The notes under the pieces are model-generated. The model did no database searches. It was given only the letters and a program-made list of their open reading frames with translations, and was not told the DNA's origin. Below are positions 7,274 to 14,950 of a DNA stretch of 49,725 nt, piece by piece. The position numbers were made by a program, and so were the translations under genes. The stretch is taken from positions 1 to 49,725 of the forward strand of contig JAFOPS010000065.1 of NCBI GenBank assembly GCA_017394205.1. The letters run 5' to 3'. Source of the DNA: Clostridia bacterium. GTDB taxonomy: Bacteria; Bacillota; Clostridia; Oscillospirales; Butyricicoccaceae. Within the stretch, counting starts at the first letter, position 1, and every line of letters begins with the position of its first letter.

Positions 7274-8122
7274 ATGCTTATGTATCGTATCGCGAGGAAA
7301 AAGCCCCTCAACGCTGCCGTCACGCTGATGGACATTGAGGCCCCCATGGTGGCCAGAAAGGCCGAGCCCGGCCAGTTCATCATCCTCCGCGTGGATGAGG
7401 AAGGCGAGCGCATCCCCCTGACCATCGCCGGGTTTGACCGGGAAAAGGGTCTGGTGACCATCATCTTCCAGGTGGTGGGCGCCACCACGGTCAAGCTCAA
7501 TCAGAAAAACGAGGGCGAGTATCTGCAGGACTTCGTGGGTCCGCTGGGCAACGCCACCGAGACCGAGGGTCTGAAAAAGGTTGCCGTGGTGGGCGGCGGC
7601 GTAGGCTGCGCCATCGCGCTGCCCGTAGCGCAGAAGCTCCACGCCGAGGGCTGCGAGGTCCATTCGGTCATCGGCTTCCGCAGCAAGGACATCGTCATTC
7701 TGGAGGATGAGTTCCGGGCATGCTCCAGCCAGCTCAAGGTCATGACCGACGACGGCACCTACGGCGAAAAGGGTCTGGTCACCGACGCGCTGGACGCGCT
7801 GATCCAGGCCGGCAACCAGTACGACGAGGTCATCGCCATCGGCCCCATCATCATGATGAAGTTCGTCTGCAAGACCACCGAGAAATACGGCATCAAGACC
7901 GTGGTTTCCATGAGCCCCATCATGATCGACGGCACCGGCATGTGCGGCGGCTGCCGCCTGACGGTAGACGGTCAGACCAAGTTCGCCTGCGTGGACGGCC
8001 CCGACTTCGACGGCTCGAAGGTGGACTTTGACGAGGCGATCTCCCGCGGCGCGATCTATAAAGAATTCGAGCGTCACGCCTATGACGCGGCCTGCAATCT
8101 GTTCAAGAAGGAGGTCAAATAA
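7274..8122 (+). CDS. nfnA: NfnA-like FAD/NAD(H)-binding oxidoreductase subunit
   Basis: A 282-residue protein of the ferredoxin-NADP reductase / dihydroorotate dehydrogenase electron-transfer family. The FAD site is RIPLTIAGF, the dinucleotide site VVGGGVGCAIALP, and a C-terminal Cys cluster (MCGGC...FACVDGP) binds a [2Fe-2S] centre. With the next gene it forms NfnAB, which bifurcates electrons between NADPH, NADH and ferredoxin. I chose ATG 7274, with AGGAAGGA 5 bp upstream; ATG 7280 is possible. The gene ends 1 bp before nfnB. Many databases call it sulfide/dihydroorotate dehydrogenase-like; the pairing with a GltA-type partner favours NfnA. Confidence 0.88.
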   Translation: MLMYRIARKKPLNAAVTLMDIEAPMVARKAEPGQFIILRVDEEGERIPLTIAGFDREKGLVTIIFQVVGATTVKLNQKNEGEYLQDFVGPLGNATETEGLKKVAVVGGGVGCAIALPVAQKLHAEGCEVHSVIGFRSKDIVILEDEFRACSSQLKVMTDDGTYGEKGLVTDALDALIQAGNQYDEVIAIGPIIMMKFVCKTTEKYGIKTVVSMSPIMIDGTGMCGGCRLTVDGQTKFACVDGPDFDGSKVDFDEAISRGAIYKEFERHAYDAACNLFKKEVK

Positions 8123-8123
8123 C

Positions 8124-9536
8124 ATGGCTGATATGAAAATGCCCCGCCACGCCATGCCCGCTCAGGACCCCGTGGTCCGCAGCCACAATTTTAACGAGGT
8201 GGCGCTGGGTTATACCAAGGAAATGGCCATGGAAGAGGCCACCCGCTGCCTGGGCTGCCCCAAAATGCCCTGCAAGAGCGGCTGCCCGGTCCAGATCAAT
8301 ATCCCCGCCTTCGTGGCCAAGGTGGCCGAGGGCGATTTTGAAGGCGCTTACGAAGTGATCCATCGCACCTCCAGCCTGCCCGCCGTGTGCGGACGTGTCT
8401 GCCCCCAGGAGAGCCAGTGCGAAAAATACTGCGTCCGCGGCATCAAGGGCGAGCCTGTGGCCATCGGCCGCATGGAGCGCTTCGTGGCCGACTGGCACAA
8501 CAGCCACACCTGCGAGCTGCCGCCCCGTCCCACGCCCAACGGACACAAGGTGGCCGTCATCGGCTCGGGCCCTGCGGGCCTGACCTGCGCCGGCGACCTG
8601 GCCAAGCTGGGCTATCAGGTCACCATTTTCGAGGCGCTGCACAAGGCCGGCGGCGTGCTGGTTTACGGCATCCCCGAGTTCCGTCTGCCCAAGGCCATCG
8701 TCCAGAAGGAAGTGGACGGTCTGAAGGAGCTGGGCGTTGAGATCTGCACCAACACCGTCATCGGCAAGACCATCACCATCGACGAGCTGATGGGCGAGAT
8801 GGGCTTCGAGGCCGTCTTTATCGGCTCGGGCGCCGGTCTGCCCAAGTTCATGAACATCCCCGGCGAGAATCTCCAGGGCGTTTATTCCGCCAACGAGTTC
8901 CTCACCCGCATCAATCTGATGAAGGCCTACCGCGAGGGCGCCGACACCCCCATCAAGCACAGCCTGAAGGTGGCCGTGGTGGGCGGCGGCAACGTGGCCA
9001 TGGACGCGGCCCGCTGCGCCAAGCGTCTGGGCGCCGACGTTTCCATCATCTACCGCCGCTCCGAAAAGGAGCTGCCCGCCCGTGCCGAGGAAGTGGAGCA
9101 CGCCAAGGAAGAGGGCATCATCTTCCGCACGCTCACCAATCCCGTGGCCATTCTGGGCTACAACAATCCCGAGGACAAGCGGGATCCCAAAAACGGCTCG
9201 GTGTGCGGCATCCGCTGCATCAAGATGGAGCTGGGCGAGCCCGACGAGAAGGGCCGCCGCCGCCCCATCGAGATCAAGGACAGCGAGTTTGACATGGAGA
9301 TGGACTGCGTGATCATGGCGCTGGGCACCAACCCCAACCCCCTGATCAAGAACACCACCAAGGGTCTGGACGTGAACAGCCACGGCGGCATCATCGTCAA
9401 CGAAGACGCGCTGACCTCCCGCGAGGGCGTTTACGCCGGCGGCGACGCCGTCACCGGCGCGGCCACCGTTATCCTGGCCATGGGCGCCGGCAAGCAGGCC
9501 GCCGCCTCCATCGACGAGTATCTCAGGAATAAATAA
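8124..9536 (+). CDS. nfnB: NfnB / GltA-type NADPH oxidoreductase subunit
   Basis: A 470-residue flavoprotein homologous to the small subunit of glutamate synthase. The N-terminal part carries two Cys clusters (CLGCPKMPCKSGCP and VCGRVCPQESQCEKYC) for [4Fe-4S] centres. GSGPAGL near 150 is the FAD Rossmann motif, GGGNVAMDAAR near 290 the NADPH site, and a C-terminal GDAVTGAATVILAMG closes the FAD site. No glutamate synthase large subunit is present, and the immediate upstream nfnA makes the bifurcating transhydrogenase NfnAB the best reading. AGGAGGT inside the nfnA end serves as ribosome-binding site. Some genomes call this gltA. Confidence 0.9.
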   Translation: MADMKMPRHAMPAQDPVVRSHNFNEVALGYTKEMAMEEATRCLGCPKMPCKSGCPVQINIPAFVAKVAEGDFEGAYEVIHRTSSLPAVCGRVCPQESQCEKYCVRGIKGEPVAIGRMERFVADWHNSHTCELPPRPTPNGHKVAVIGSGPAGLTCAGDLAKLGYQVTIFEALHKAGGVLVYGIPEFRLPKAIVQKEVDGLKELGVEICTNTVIGKTITIDELMGEMGFEAVFIGSGAGLPKFMNIPGENLQGVYSANEFLTRINLMKAYREGADTPIKHSLKVAVVGGGNVAMDAARCAKRLGADVSIIYRRSEKELPARAEEVEHAKEEGIIFRTLTNPVAILGYNNPEDKRDPKNGSVCGIRCIKMELGEPDEKGRRRPIEIKDSEFDMEMDCVIMALGTNPNPLIKNTTKGLDVNSHGGIIVNEDALTSREGVYAGGDAVTGAATVILAMGAGKQAAASIDEYLRNK

Positions 9537-9559
9537 GCTTTTGCTGAAAGCAGAGCGAT

Positions 9560-9600
9560 CGGGGCACCTCCGCAAGAAGGTGCCCCGACTTTTGTTTGTT
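9560..9600 (+). terminator. Terminator after nfnAB
   Basis: CGGGGCACCT and AGGTGCCCCG form a 10-bp stem followed by ACTTTTGTTTG. Confidence 0.8.
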
Positions 9601-9711
9601 TCCCCCTCATCCGTCACGGCTGACGCCGTGCCGCCTTCCCCTCAGGGGGAGGCTGAAGAGGGGCACGCTTCACGGCTCTTAAGGGGAAGGCAGCTTTTTA
9701 TCTTCATGTAT
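9601..9711. repeat. Intergenic palindromic repeat, MITE-like
   Basis: The stretch contains CACGGCTGACGCCGTG (a hairpin), then CTTCCCCTCAGGGGGAGG and, inverted, CTTAAGGGGAAGG. Purine-rich AGGGG blocks and their complements recur. Such palindromic intergenic blocks are common in related Firmicutes genomes from memory, but only one copy is recognisable here. Confidence 0.4.
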
Positions 9712-9737
9712 CCCCCGTCCCCTGTAAAATCTGCTGT

Positions 9738-9764
9738 AAAAAAAGAGCCCTGCGGCTCTTTTTT
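9738..9764. terminator. Bidirectional terminator after the MATE gene
   Basis: AAAAAAGAGCC and GGCTCTTTTTT pair around CTGC. It lies just beyond the stop of the minus-strand MATE gene. Confidence 0.8.
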
Positions 9765-9776
9765 GGTCTCTGCGGT

Positions 9777-11123
9777 TTATCCGGTTGTCTTTTCCCGCTT
9801 GCGGCGCAGCCACAGAAAATAGCCCGCGCAAATGAAAACCGACAGCAGCGAGGCCGCCGGCGCGGCCAGCCCCATATGCACCATGGTGGTGTTGGGCAGA
9901 CGGCTCATCAAAAGCGTCAGCGGGATGCGCACCAAAAAGGTGGCCGCCATGTTGTGGATCATGGAAATGACGGCGTTGCCCTGTCCGCTGAAATAGGAAT
10001 TGAAGCAGAAGACAAAGGACACCATGGCGCAGTCCAGCGAATAGGTGCGGAGATAGCCGGCTGCTGCCTCGATCACCGCCCGGTCCCGGGTAAAGATCCC
10101 CGTCAGCGAGCGGGGGGCGATGTTGCAGTAAGCAAAAAACAGCAGGCCGAAGGCCAGAGAAAAGGCGATCCCCCGCCAGAGGGCGTCGGTGGCCCGCTTT
10201 GGCTTGTTCGCCCCCATGTTCTGGGCCGTCATGGCCGCCACGGCGCCGGCAAAGGCGTCGGGAGGCAGAAACGCGAAGGAGAGGATCTTTTCCACCACGC
10301 CCACGGCGGCCGACGCCACAAGGCCCATGGTATTGATGATGGCGGTGATGATCAGAAAGGACAGATGGATGGTGGTGTTTTGCAGTGCCAGCGGACCGCC
10401 CACCCGCAGGATCCGCCGCAGCGAGGGTCCGTGGAGCCGCAGATGCTCCCGGGCGGAAAAGGGGAAGGGGAAGCCGCTTTTGATCATATAGCACAGCGCC
10501 GCCAGGAAGGAGAGCCCCTGCGCTCCCACGGTGGCCAGCGCAGCGCCGGAGGCGCCCATGCCGAACCGCCCCACCAGCAAAAAGTCGGCGGCGATATTGA
10601 CCCCGCAGGCCATGGCCACGAAATAGACCGGCGTTTTGCTGTCGCCCAGCCCGCGGAACACGCCGCTGACCGCGTTATAGCCGATGATAAAGGGCAGCCC
10701 CAGCGAGCAGATGCGCACATAGCTCCGGGTGTCGGCCACCGCCTCCGCCGGGGTCTGCATCAGCGCCACTCCCGCCTTTGCCCCAAAGAGCATCAGCGGC
10801 GTCAGCACGGCGGTGATCAGAGCGAACAGCACCGTCATGGTGCCCACGGCGCGGGCCGCGCCGGCGTCGTTTTTCTCACCGATGCAATTGCCCAGCAGCA
10901 CCGTTCCGCCCATAGACACCGAATAGATCAGCATGGTGACGGTGCTCATCAGCTGGGTGCCGATAGACACCCCCGACACCGCCGCCGCGTCGGCATATTG
11001 CCCCACTACGAACAGATCCGTCGCGCCGTAAAGCGATTGCAGCAGCGCCGACAGCATCAGCGGCACGGCGAACCGCACCAGCGTCGGGGTCACAGGGCTT
11101 TCCGTAAGAGAATACCGTTTCAT
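9777..11123 (-). CDS. MATE family multidrug/cation efflux protein
   Basis: A 448-residue membrane protein with about 12 hydrophobic segments, the normal MATE size. The N-terminal stretch TPTLVRFAVPLMLSALLQSLYGATDLFVVGQYAD is typical (P..L..LY...D...VG). It should export cationic drugs or metabolites by H+ or Na+ antiport at the cytoplasmic membrane. The frame runs open to 11291, but ATG 11123 is the start because AAGGAG lies 5 bp upstream and the protein then begins as the family does. The mRNA leader carries a terminator hairpin, so expression is probably controlled by attenuation. Confidence 0.93.
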   Translation of the reverse strand: MKRYSLTESPVTPTLVRFAVPLMLSALLQSLYGATDLFVVGQYADAAAVSGVSIGTQLMSTVTMLIYSVSMGGTVLLGNCIGEKNDAGAARAVGTMTVLFALITAVLTPLMLFGAKAGVALMQTPAEAVADTRSYVRICSLGLPFIIGYNAVSGVFRGLGDSKTPVYFVAMACGVNIAADFLLVGRFGMGASGAALATVGAQGLSFLAALCYMIKSGFPFPFSAREHLRLHGPSLRRILRVGGPLALQNTTIHLSFLIITAIINTMGLVASAAVGVVEKILSFAFLPPDAFAGAVAAMTAQNMGANKPKRATDALWRGIAFSLAFGLLFFAYCNIAPRSLTGIFTRDRAVIEAAAGYLRTYSLDCAMVSFVFCFNSYFSGQGNAVISMIHNMAATFLVRIPLTLLMSRLPNTTMVHMGLAAPAASLLSVFICAGYFLWLRRKREKTTG

Positions 11124-11143
11124 AACCGCTCCTTGTTCCGGGG

Positions 11144-11189
11144 AAACAAAACACCGGATAAGAACGGCCTGCCGCCATCTTATCCGGTG
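11144..11189 (-). promoter_or_regulatory. Leader terminator (putative attenuator) of the MATE gene
   Basis: In the MATE leader, CACCGGATAAGA and TCTTATCCGGTG form a perfect 12-bp stem with a 14-nt loop, followed by TTTTGTTT. It lies between promoter and start codon, so it must be read through. Just upstream GGTGC-TTT-GCACC can form a competing hairpin that shares CACC with the terminator, and GGAGG GTG CTT TGC ACC GGA TAA could be a five-codon leader peptide. This resembles drug-induced ribosome-mediated attenuation of efflux genes. Confidence 0.6.
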
Positions 11190-11213
11190 CAAAGCACCCT
11201 CCGATGTATCCTT

Positions 11214-11242
11214 ATCATAGCACACCGGCGCAAAAAACGCAA
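11214..11242 (-). promoter_or_regulatory. Promoter of the MATE gene
   Basis: On the minus strand TTGCGT and TATGAT are 17 bp apart; the transcript would start near 11207, giving an 84-nt leader. Confidence 0.7.
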
Positions 11243-11291
11243 GAGCCTCCCCTCCCGCATCTGACCTGATAAAGATTTCAAAAAGTGGCAC

Positions 11292-11319
11292 TTGTCACAA
11301 GGTCAGAACGCGGTATGAT
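11292..11319 (+). promoter_or_regulatory. Promoter of the ECF-ywlG-yggS operon
   Basis: TTGTCA and TATGAT are separated by 16 bp and followed by an untranslated leader of only about 25 nt, leaving no room for a riboswitch. Confidence 0.65.
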
Positions 11320-11351
11320 AAAAGCAGACAGAAAAAAAGAGGGGGTATTTC

Positions 11352-11879
11352 ATGACCGCAGACAAACTCCACCGCGCCGTTTTGGCGGCGGTGTTCGCCG
11401 CGCTGGCCTGTGCGGCCACGCTGCTCATCCGCGTGCCCACCGTGATGGGGTATACCAATCTGGGCGACGGGGTGGTTTTGCTGGGCGCCTTTGTTCTGGG
11501 CCCGGGCTACGGCTTTCTGGCGGGGGGCTTGGGCTCGGCAATGGCCGACCTACTGGCGGGTTATCCGCACTATCTCCCGGGCACATTTTTCATCAAAGGC
11601 GGCTCGGCTCTGATCGCCGCGCTGCTGCTGAAAAAGGCTCTGCAAGGCAAGCGGCCCTCGGTGCTTCAAATGAGTCTGGCGGCCATACCGGCCGAATTGT
11701 TTATGGCGGCGGGTTATTTTCTTTACAAGGCGTTTTTGCTGGGGCGGTTCGAGGCCGCTGTGGCCAGCATCCCCGCCAACCTGGTGCAGGGCGCGCTGGG
11801 CACAGCGGTTTCCGTCGTGCTGTATCAGGCGCTGTCCCGCATCACACAATTGGAACAATATTTTTGGAAAGGTCGATGA
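11352..11879 (+). CDS. ECF transporter S component, possibly vitamin B6
   Basis: A 175-residue membrane protein with five to six hydrophobic helices and the S-component pattern: a basic N-terminus, YTNLGDGVVLLGAFVLGPGYGFLAGGLGSAMADLL and a Lys/Gly loop before the later helices. S components bind a vitamin and dock on a shared EcfAA'T energising module, encoded elsewhere. Substrate is not readable from the sequence; the two genes downstream are linked to pyridoxal phosphate, so I infer pyridoxine-type uptake. GAGGGGG lies 6 bp before the ATG; the next gene starts 3 bp after the stop. Confidence 0.82.
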   Translation: MTADKLHRAVLAAVFAALACAATLLIRVPTVMGYTNLGDGVVLLGAFVLGPGYGFLAGGLGSAMADLLAGYPHYLPGTFFIKGGSALIAALLLKKALQGKRPSVLQMSLAAIPAELFMAAGYFLYKAFLLGRFEAAVASIPANLVQGALGTAVSVVLYQALSRITQLEQYFWKGR

Positions 11880-11882
11880 CAT

Positions 11883-12428
11883 ATGTATGAAGAGATCACC
11901 GCGCAGGCCCGGCAGGCCGTGACCGAGCTGCTGGAGCAGGCAAAGCTCAAGGCGGGTCAGGTGATGGTGGTGGGCTGCTCCTCCAGCGAGATGGTAGGCC
12001 AGCGCATCGGCAAGGGCTCCAGTCTGGAGGCCGCCCAGGCCGCCTTTGCGGGCATTTACCCCGTTTTGCAGGAAAAGGGGATCTGGCTGGCCGTGCAGTG
12101 CTGCGAGCATCTCAACCGCTCGCTCATCGTAGAGCGGGAGCTGGCCGAGCGCAAGGGCTGGGAGATCGTCAACGTGGTGCCCCAGCCTCACGCGGGCGGC
12201 TCCTTTGCCGTGACGGCTTACGCCAATTTCAAGGATCCCGTGGCGGTGGAGAGCATCGTTGCCGACGCCGGTCTGGACATCGGCGGGACGCTGATCGGCA
12301 TGCACCTGCGGCGGGTCGCCGTCCCCGTGCGCCTGAGCCTCAATAAGATCGGCGAGGCCAACATCCTGTGCGCCCGCACCCGTCCCAAATATGTGGGCGG
12401 CTCCCGCGCCGTCTATCTGGAAATGTGA
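11883..12428 (+). CDS. ywlG: YwlG / TIGR01440 (UPF0340) family protein
   Basis: A 181-residue protein that matches the UPF0340 family along its whole length: VVGCSSSEMVGQRIGKGSS, QCCEHLNRSLIVE and NVVPQPHAGGSFA are conserved blocks. Cys and His residues (CCEHLNR) suggest a small-molecule or metal site, but no activity is established. In Bacillus the gene neighbours glyA, a PLP enzyme. Here it sits inside an operon between an S component and the PLP-binding YggS, separated by 3 bp and 1 bp. Confidence 0.9.
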   Translation: MYEEITAQARQAVTELLEQAKLKAGQVMVVGCSSSEMVGQRIGKGSSLEAAQAAFAGIYPVLQEKGIWLAVQCCEHLNRSLIVERELAERKGWEIVNVVPQPHAGGSFAVTAYANFKDPVAVESIVADAGLDIGGTLIGMHLRRVAVPVRLSLNKIGEANILCARTRPKYVGGSRAVYLEM

Positions 12429-12429
12429 T

Positions 12430-13158
12430 ATGGCAGAGGCCTATGACGCCGCCCGTATGGCAGAGAACGTAGCCGCGATCCGGGAGAAAATGGCCGCCGC
12501 GGCCAAAAGTGCCGGACGCACTCCCGGCGACGTTCTGCTGTGCGCCGTGTGCAAGACCCGCTCCTGCGAGACCGTGCGGGAAAGCGCCGCCCTGCCGGTG
12601 GATCTGTTTGGGGAAAACCACATGCAGGAGCTGGTGGAGCACTTTGACGCCGGAGCCTTTTTGCAGAAGCCGGCCCATTTTATCGGTCATCTCCAGACCA
12701 ACAAGGTGAAAAAGGTGGTGGGGCGCGCCGCCGTGATCGAGAGCGTGGACAGCCTGCGTCTGCTGGAGGCCGTGGACAAAGAGGCCGAAAAGCAGGGCTT
12801 GCGGCAGGAGATCCTGTTTGAGCTGAACGTGGGCGGCGAGGTCACCAAGACCGGCGCCGCCGCCGAGGAGCTCTGGCCGCTGATGGAGCGGGCCGCCGGG
12901 CTGGAGCACGTGTTCGTCCGGGGGCTGATGGCCATCCCGCCCGCCTTTGACAACAGCCCCGAAAGCCGCCGCTGGTTTGCCATGCTGCGGGAGCTTTCGG
13001 AACAGGCCGCCGGGCGGCACTATGAAAACGCCCGCATGGACGTCCTCTCCATGGGCATGACGGACAGCTATCTGGCCGCCATCGCCGAGGGGGCCACCAT
13101 CGTGCGAGTGGGGACCGCCATCTACGGCCCGCGGAGCTATCCCAACAAAACGGAATAA
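12430..13158 (+). CDS. yggS: YggS/PLPBP pyridoxal-phosphate homeostasis protein
   Basis: A 242-residue single-domain TIM-barrel protein of the alanine-racemase N-terminal fold. The Schiff-base Lys is in LCAVCKTRS (usually VSKT); FGENHMQEL, HFIGHLQTNK, MGMTDSYLAAIAEGATIVRVGTAIYG are hallmark blocks, the last binding the PLP phosphate. It is a PLP carrier/regulator without racemase activity and influences amino-acid and B6 pools. Start ATG 12430 follows the ywlG stop by 1 bp. The motif order and length are normal; the VCKT variant is the only oddity. Confidence 0.93.
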   Translation: MAEAYDAARMAENVAAIREKMAAAAKSAGRTPGDVLLCAVCKTRSCETVRESAALPVDLFGENHMQELVEHFDAGAFLQKPAHFIGHLQTNKVKKVVGRAAVIESVDSLRLLEAVDKEAEKQGLRQEILFELNVGGEVTKTGAAAEELWPLMERAAGLEHVFVRGLMAIPPAFDNSPESRRWFAMLRELSEQAAGRHYENARMDVLSMGMTDSYLAAIAEGATIVRVGTAIYGPRSYPNKTE

Positions 13159-13164
13159 ACAAGA

Positions 13165-13196
13165 GCCGCCGTCCGCTTTTGCGGGCGGCGGCTTTT
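13165..13196 (+). terminator. Terminator after yggS
   Basis: GCCGCCGTCCGC pairs with GCGGGCGGCGGC (one G-T) around TTTT, followed by TTTT. Confidence 0.8.
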
Positions 13197-13210
13197 CATC
13201 CGGCCGACTG

Positions 13211-14041
13211 TCACTGTCCGTCATCCTTCGGCGTGAGCATCAGATCCCGGGCGATCGAGCGGCGCTTGCTCCGGTCGTCGCCCCGCAGGGCGTAAAAATA
13301 CCCGATGACGCTGAACACTGCCGCGCCGATAAAATTGACGAACAGGTCCTTCATGGTGTCCAGCAGGCCCACGTCCAGATAGCCGCCCTCGATCACGTAG
13401 TCCCGCCCCGAGGCGGTTTGGATCACGGTGCGGGTGATGTCCGCGACCCGGACCTTGTTCCCCACGCCGTCGGGATCCAGCGTCACCGAGGTGAAAGCCC
13501 GCAGAATAAAGTCCTTCTGCATGTCCTCCCGGAAGAATTGATCCATGGCGCACTCAAAAAACTCCCACAGCACCCCGATGGTCATGGAAAAGCAGAAGGC
13601 CACCAGCGCCAGATAGAGCGGCGACAGGCGGATATCCCGGCTGTGGCGGTTGAGCAGATAGACCAGGGAAAACCCCACCGCCGCGCAAAGAAAGCCGTTG
13701 ACGGTGTGGAGCATGGTATCCCATCCGGGGACCCGGACGAAATAATGATCCAGCTCTCCCAAAATCTCGGAGGCAAAGATAAAAATATAGATCAGCCCTT
13801 CAAACAGCGGCGGGATCTGCACGCGGAACCGCTGCATCACGAAGCTGGGCAGCAAAAACAGCGCCAATGACAAAAGACACAGCATGACGCCCTCGTAATT
13901 CCCGATGAGCAGGCTGCGGATCATGGCGAGGATCACCAGCACCCGCAGCACGGAATAGAGGATGAACGTCTTTTTGTTTCGGCGGATGTTCAGCTTGAGC
14001 CGCCGGATCAGTCTGCCGCCTTTGGTTTTCGGATTGCGCAT
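13211..14041 (-). CDS. YjdF/DUF2238-like membrane protein
   Basis: A 276-residue protein with six or more hydrophobic segments. The conserved acidic/aromatic motifs GWDTMLHTVNGFLCAAVGF, GVLWEFFECAMDQFF and LLDTMKDLFVNFIGA match the DUF2238 (COG3647) type found widely in Firmicutes. Function is unknown; the conserved Asp, His and Glu in membrane segments suggest ion or proton handling, which is inference. GGGAGGG precedes the ATG. It may be co-transcribed with nothing: the CBS gene upstream ends in its own terminator. Confidence 0.7.
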   Translation of the reverse strand: MRNPKTKGGRLIRRLKLNIRRNKKTFILYSVLRVLVILAMIRSLLIGNYEGVMLCLLSLALFLLPSFVMQRFRVQIPPLFEGLIYIFIFASEILGELDHYFVRVPGWDTMLHTVNGFLCAAVGFSLVYLLNRHSRDIRLSPLYLALVAFCFSMTIGVLWEFFECAMDQFFREDMQKDFILRAFTSVTLDPDGVGNKVRVADITRTVIQTASGRDYVIEGGYLDVGLLDTMKDLFVNFIGAAVFSVIGYFYALRGDDRSKRRSIARDLMLTPKDDGQ

Positions 14042-14143
14042 ATCGTCCCTCCCGTGTTCAGTCTATCCTATGTGCGCCGCGCCGTGACAAGACGCGGTAT
14101 AAGAGAAAATTTACCACAGCCTTCAAAAAAAGTCAATTTCTGC

Positions 14144-14174
14144 AAAAAACGCCGCCCGCGCAAAGCGGGCGGCG
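14144..14174 (-). terminator. Terminator after the CBS gene
   Basis: On the minus strand CGCCGCCCGC and GCGGGCGGCG pair over 10 bp around TTTGC and run into TTTTTT. Confidence 0.8.
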
Positions 14175-14186
14175 GCAATTGTCCGT

Positions 14187-14639
14187 TCAGGATGCGTGGA
14201 TCTGAAGGGGTTTTTCTTCGGCGGGCGGGCGGATGCCCATCTCCTCCAGCTGCTGCCGGAGATATTTCATCACCCGTCGGCGGGTGATGATGCCGATGAA
14301 CATTCCCCGGTCATCCACCACGGGGGCGAAGTTCTGCTCCATCGAGGTTTCGAGAAGGGAGGCCACGTCCATCGAGGCCCGCAGCGGGCGGTTGTCCCGA
14401 TGGTGGGGGATCCCCTTCAGGGGCGTGTGGGGCGCGTCGGCAAAGCCGTTTTCCAGGCGGCGCACCGCCCAGAGAAGGTCGCCCTCCGTGACGGTGCCCA
14501 CATATTCACCTGTGCGGCGCACCACGGGGACGGCGCTGTAACGGGCCCGCTCCATCACCCGGAGCGCCTGCTCCAGCGTATAGTCCTCGTACAGATAAAT
14601 CACTTCCTGCTTGGGGGTGAGGAACCGTAAAATATTCAT
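14187..14639 (-). CDS. CBS-domain pair protein
   Basis: A 150-residue cytosolic protein made of two CBS motifs. The first (about 12-65) has ARYSAVPVVRRTGEYVGTVTEGDLLW; the second (about 88-140) has NFAPVVDDRGMFIGIITRRRVMKYL. Bateman modules of this kind bind adenine nucleotides such as AMP, ATP or S-adenosylmethionine and act as energy sensors. No catalytic domain is fused, so it must act on a partner that cannot be identified here. GAAAGGA lies 6 bp before the ATG. Confidence 0.88.
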   Translation of the reverse strand: MNILRFLTPKQEVIYLYEDYTLEQALRVMERARYSAVPVVRRTGEYVGTVTEGDLLWAVRRLENGFADAPHTPLKGIPHHRDNRPLRASMDVASLLETSMEQNFAPVVDDRGMFIGIITRRRVMKYLRQQLEEMGIRPPAEEKPLQIHAS

Positions 14640-14654
14640 GCGTATCCTTTCTCA

Positions 14655-14690
14655 GGTAAAATGTGAAATCTTTAACGATACGATTTTACC
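14655..14690. other. Inverted repeat in the CBS leader
   Basis: GGTAAAAT and ATTTTACC are perfect inverted repeats 20 bp apart, located about 15-50 bp before the CBS start codon. They could form an mRNA hairpin or an operator; I see no cognate regulator. Confidence 0.35.
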
Positions 14691-14902
14691 ATATCCTTTT
14701 TGCAAAAATTAGTTTTTCTCGTCGGTTCCCGCGATCCCCCCTTTCTCAGACGGCCCATGCGAAGCGCCCGGCTTCCCGCACAAACGGCAATCTTGCACAA
14801 GGATCTTCTCCGTCACTCTTTTCTTTTTATATAATATCACAACATCTTTCCCGGCTCAACCCCCTTTTCGCCGAATTCAGAAGTCGTTCATAATCTCACG
14901 GC

Positions 14903-14931
14903 TTGCAAGCGGCGGCGCGGCGTGATATGAT
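14903..14931 (+). promoter_or_regulatory. Promoter of the rluA-vanW-ggt operon
   Basis: TTGCAA and TATGAT are 17 bp apart. Transcription should begin near 14938, which excludes upstream TTG 14903 and ATG 14927 (inside the -10) as start codons of the next gene. Confidence 0.65.
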
Positions 14932-14950
14932 AATTATTCAGAAGAAGGAG

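Noticed and set aside
11124..11291. N-terminal extension of the MATE protein
   Set aside because: The frame is open, but it crosses the leader terminator hairpin and promoter; the ribosome-binding site and family start support ATG 11123.
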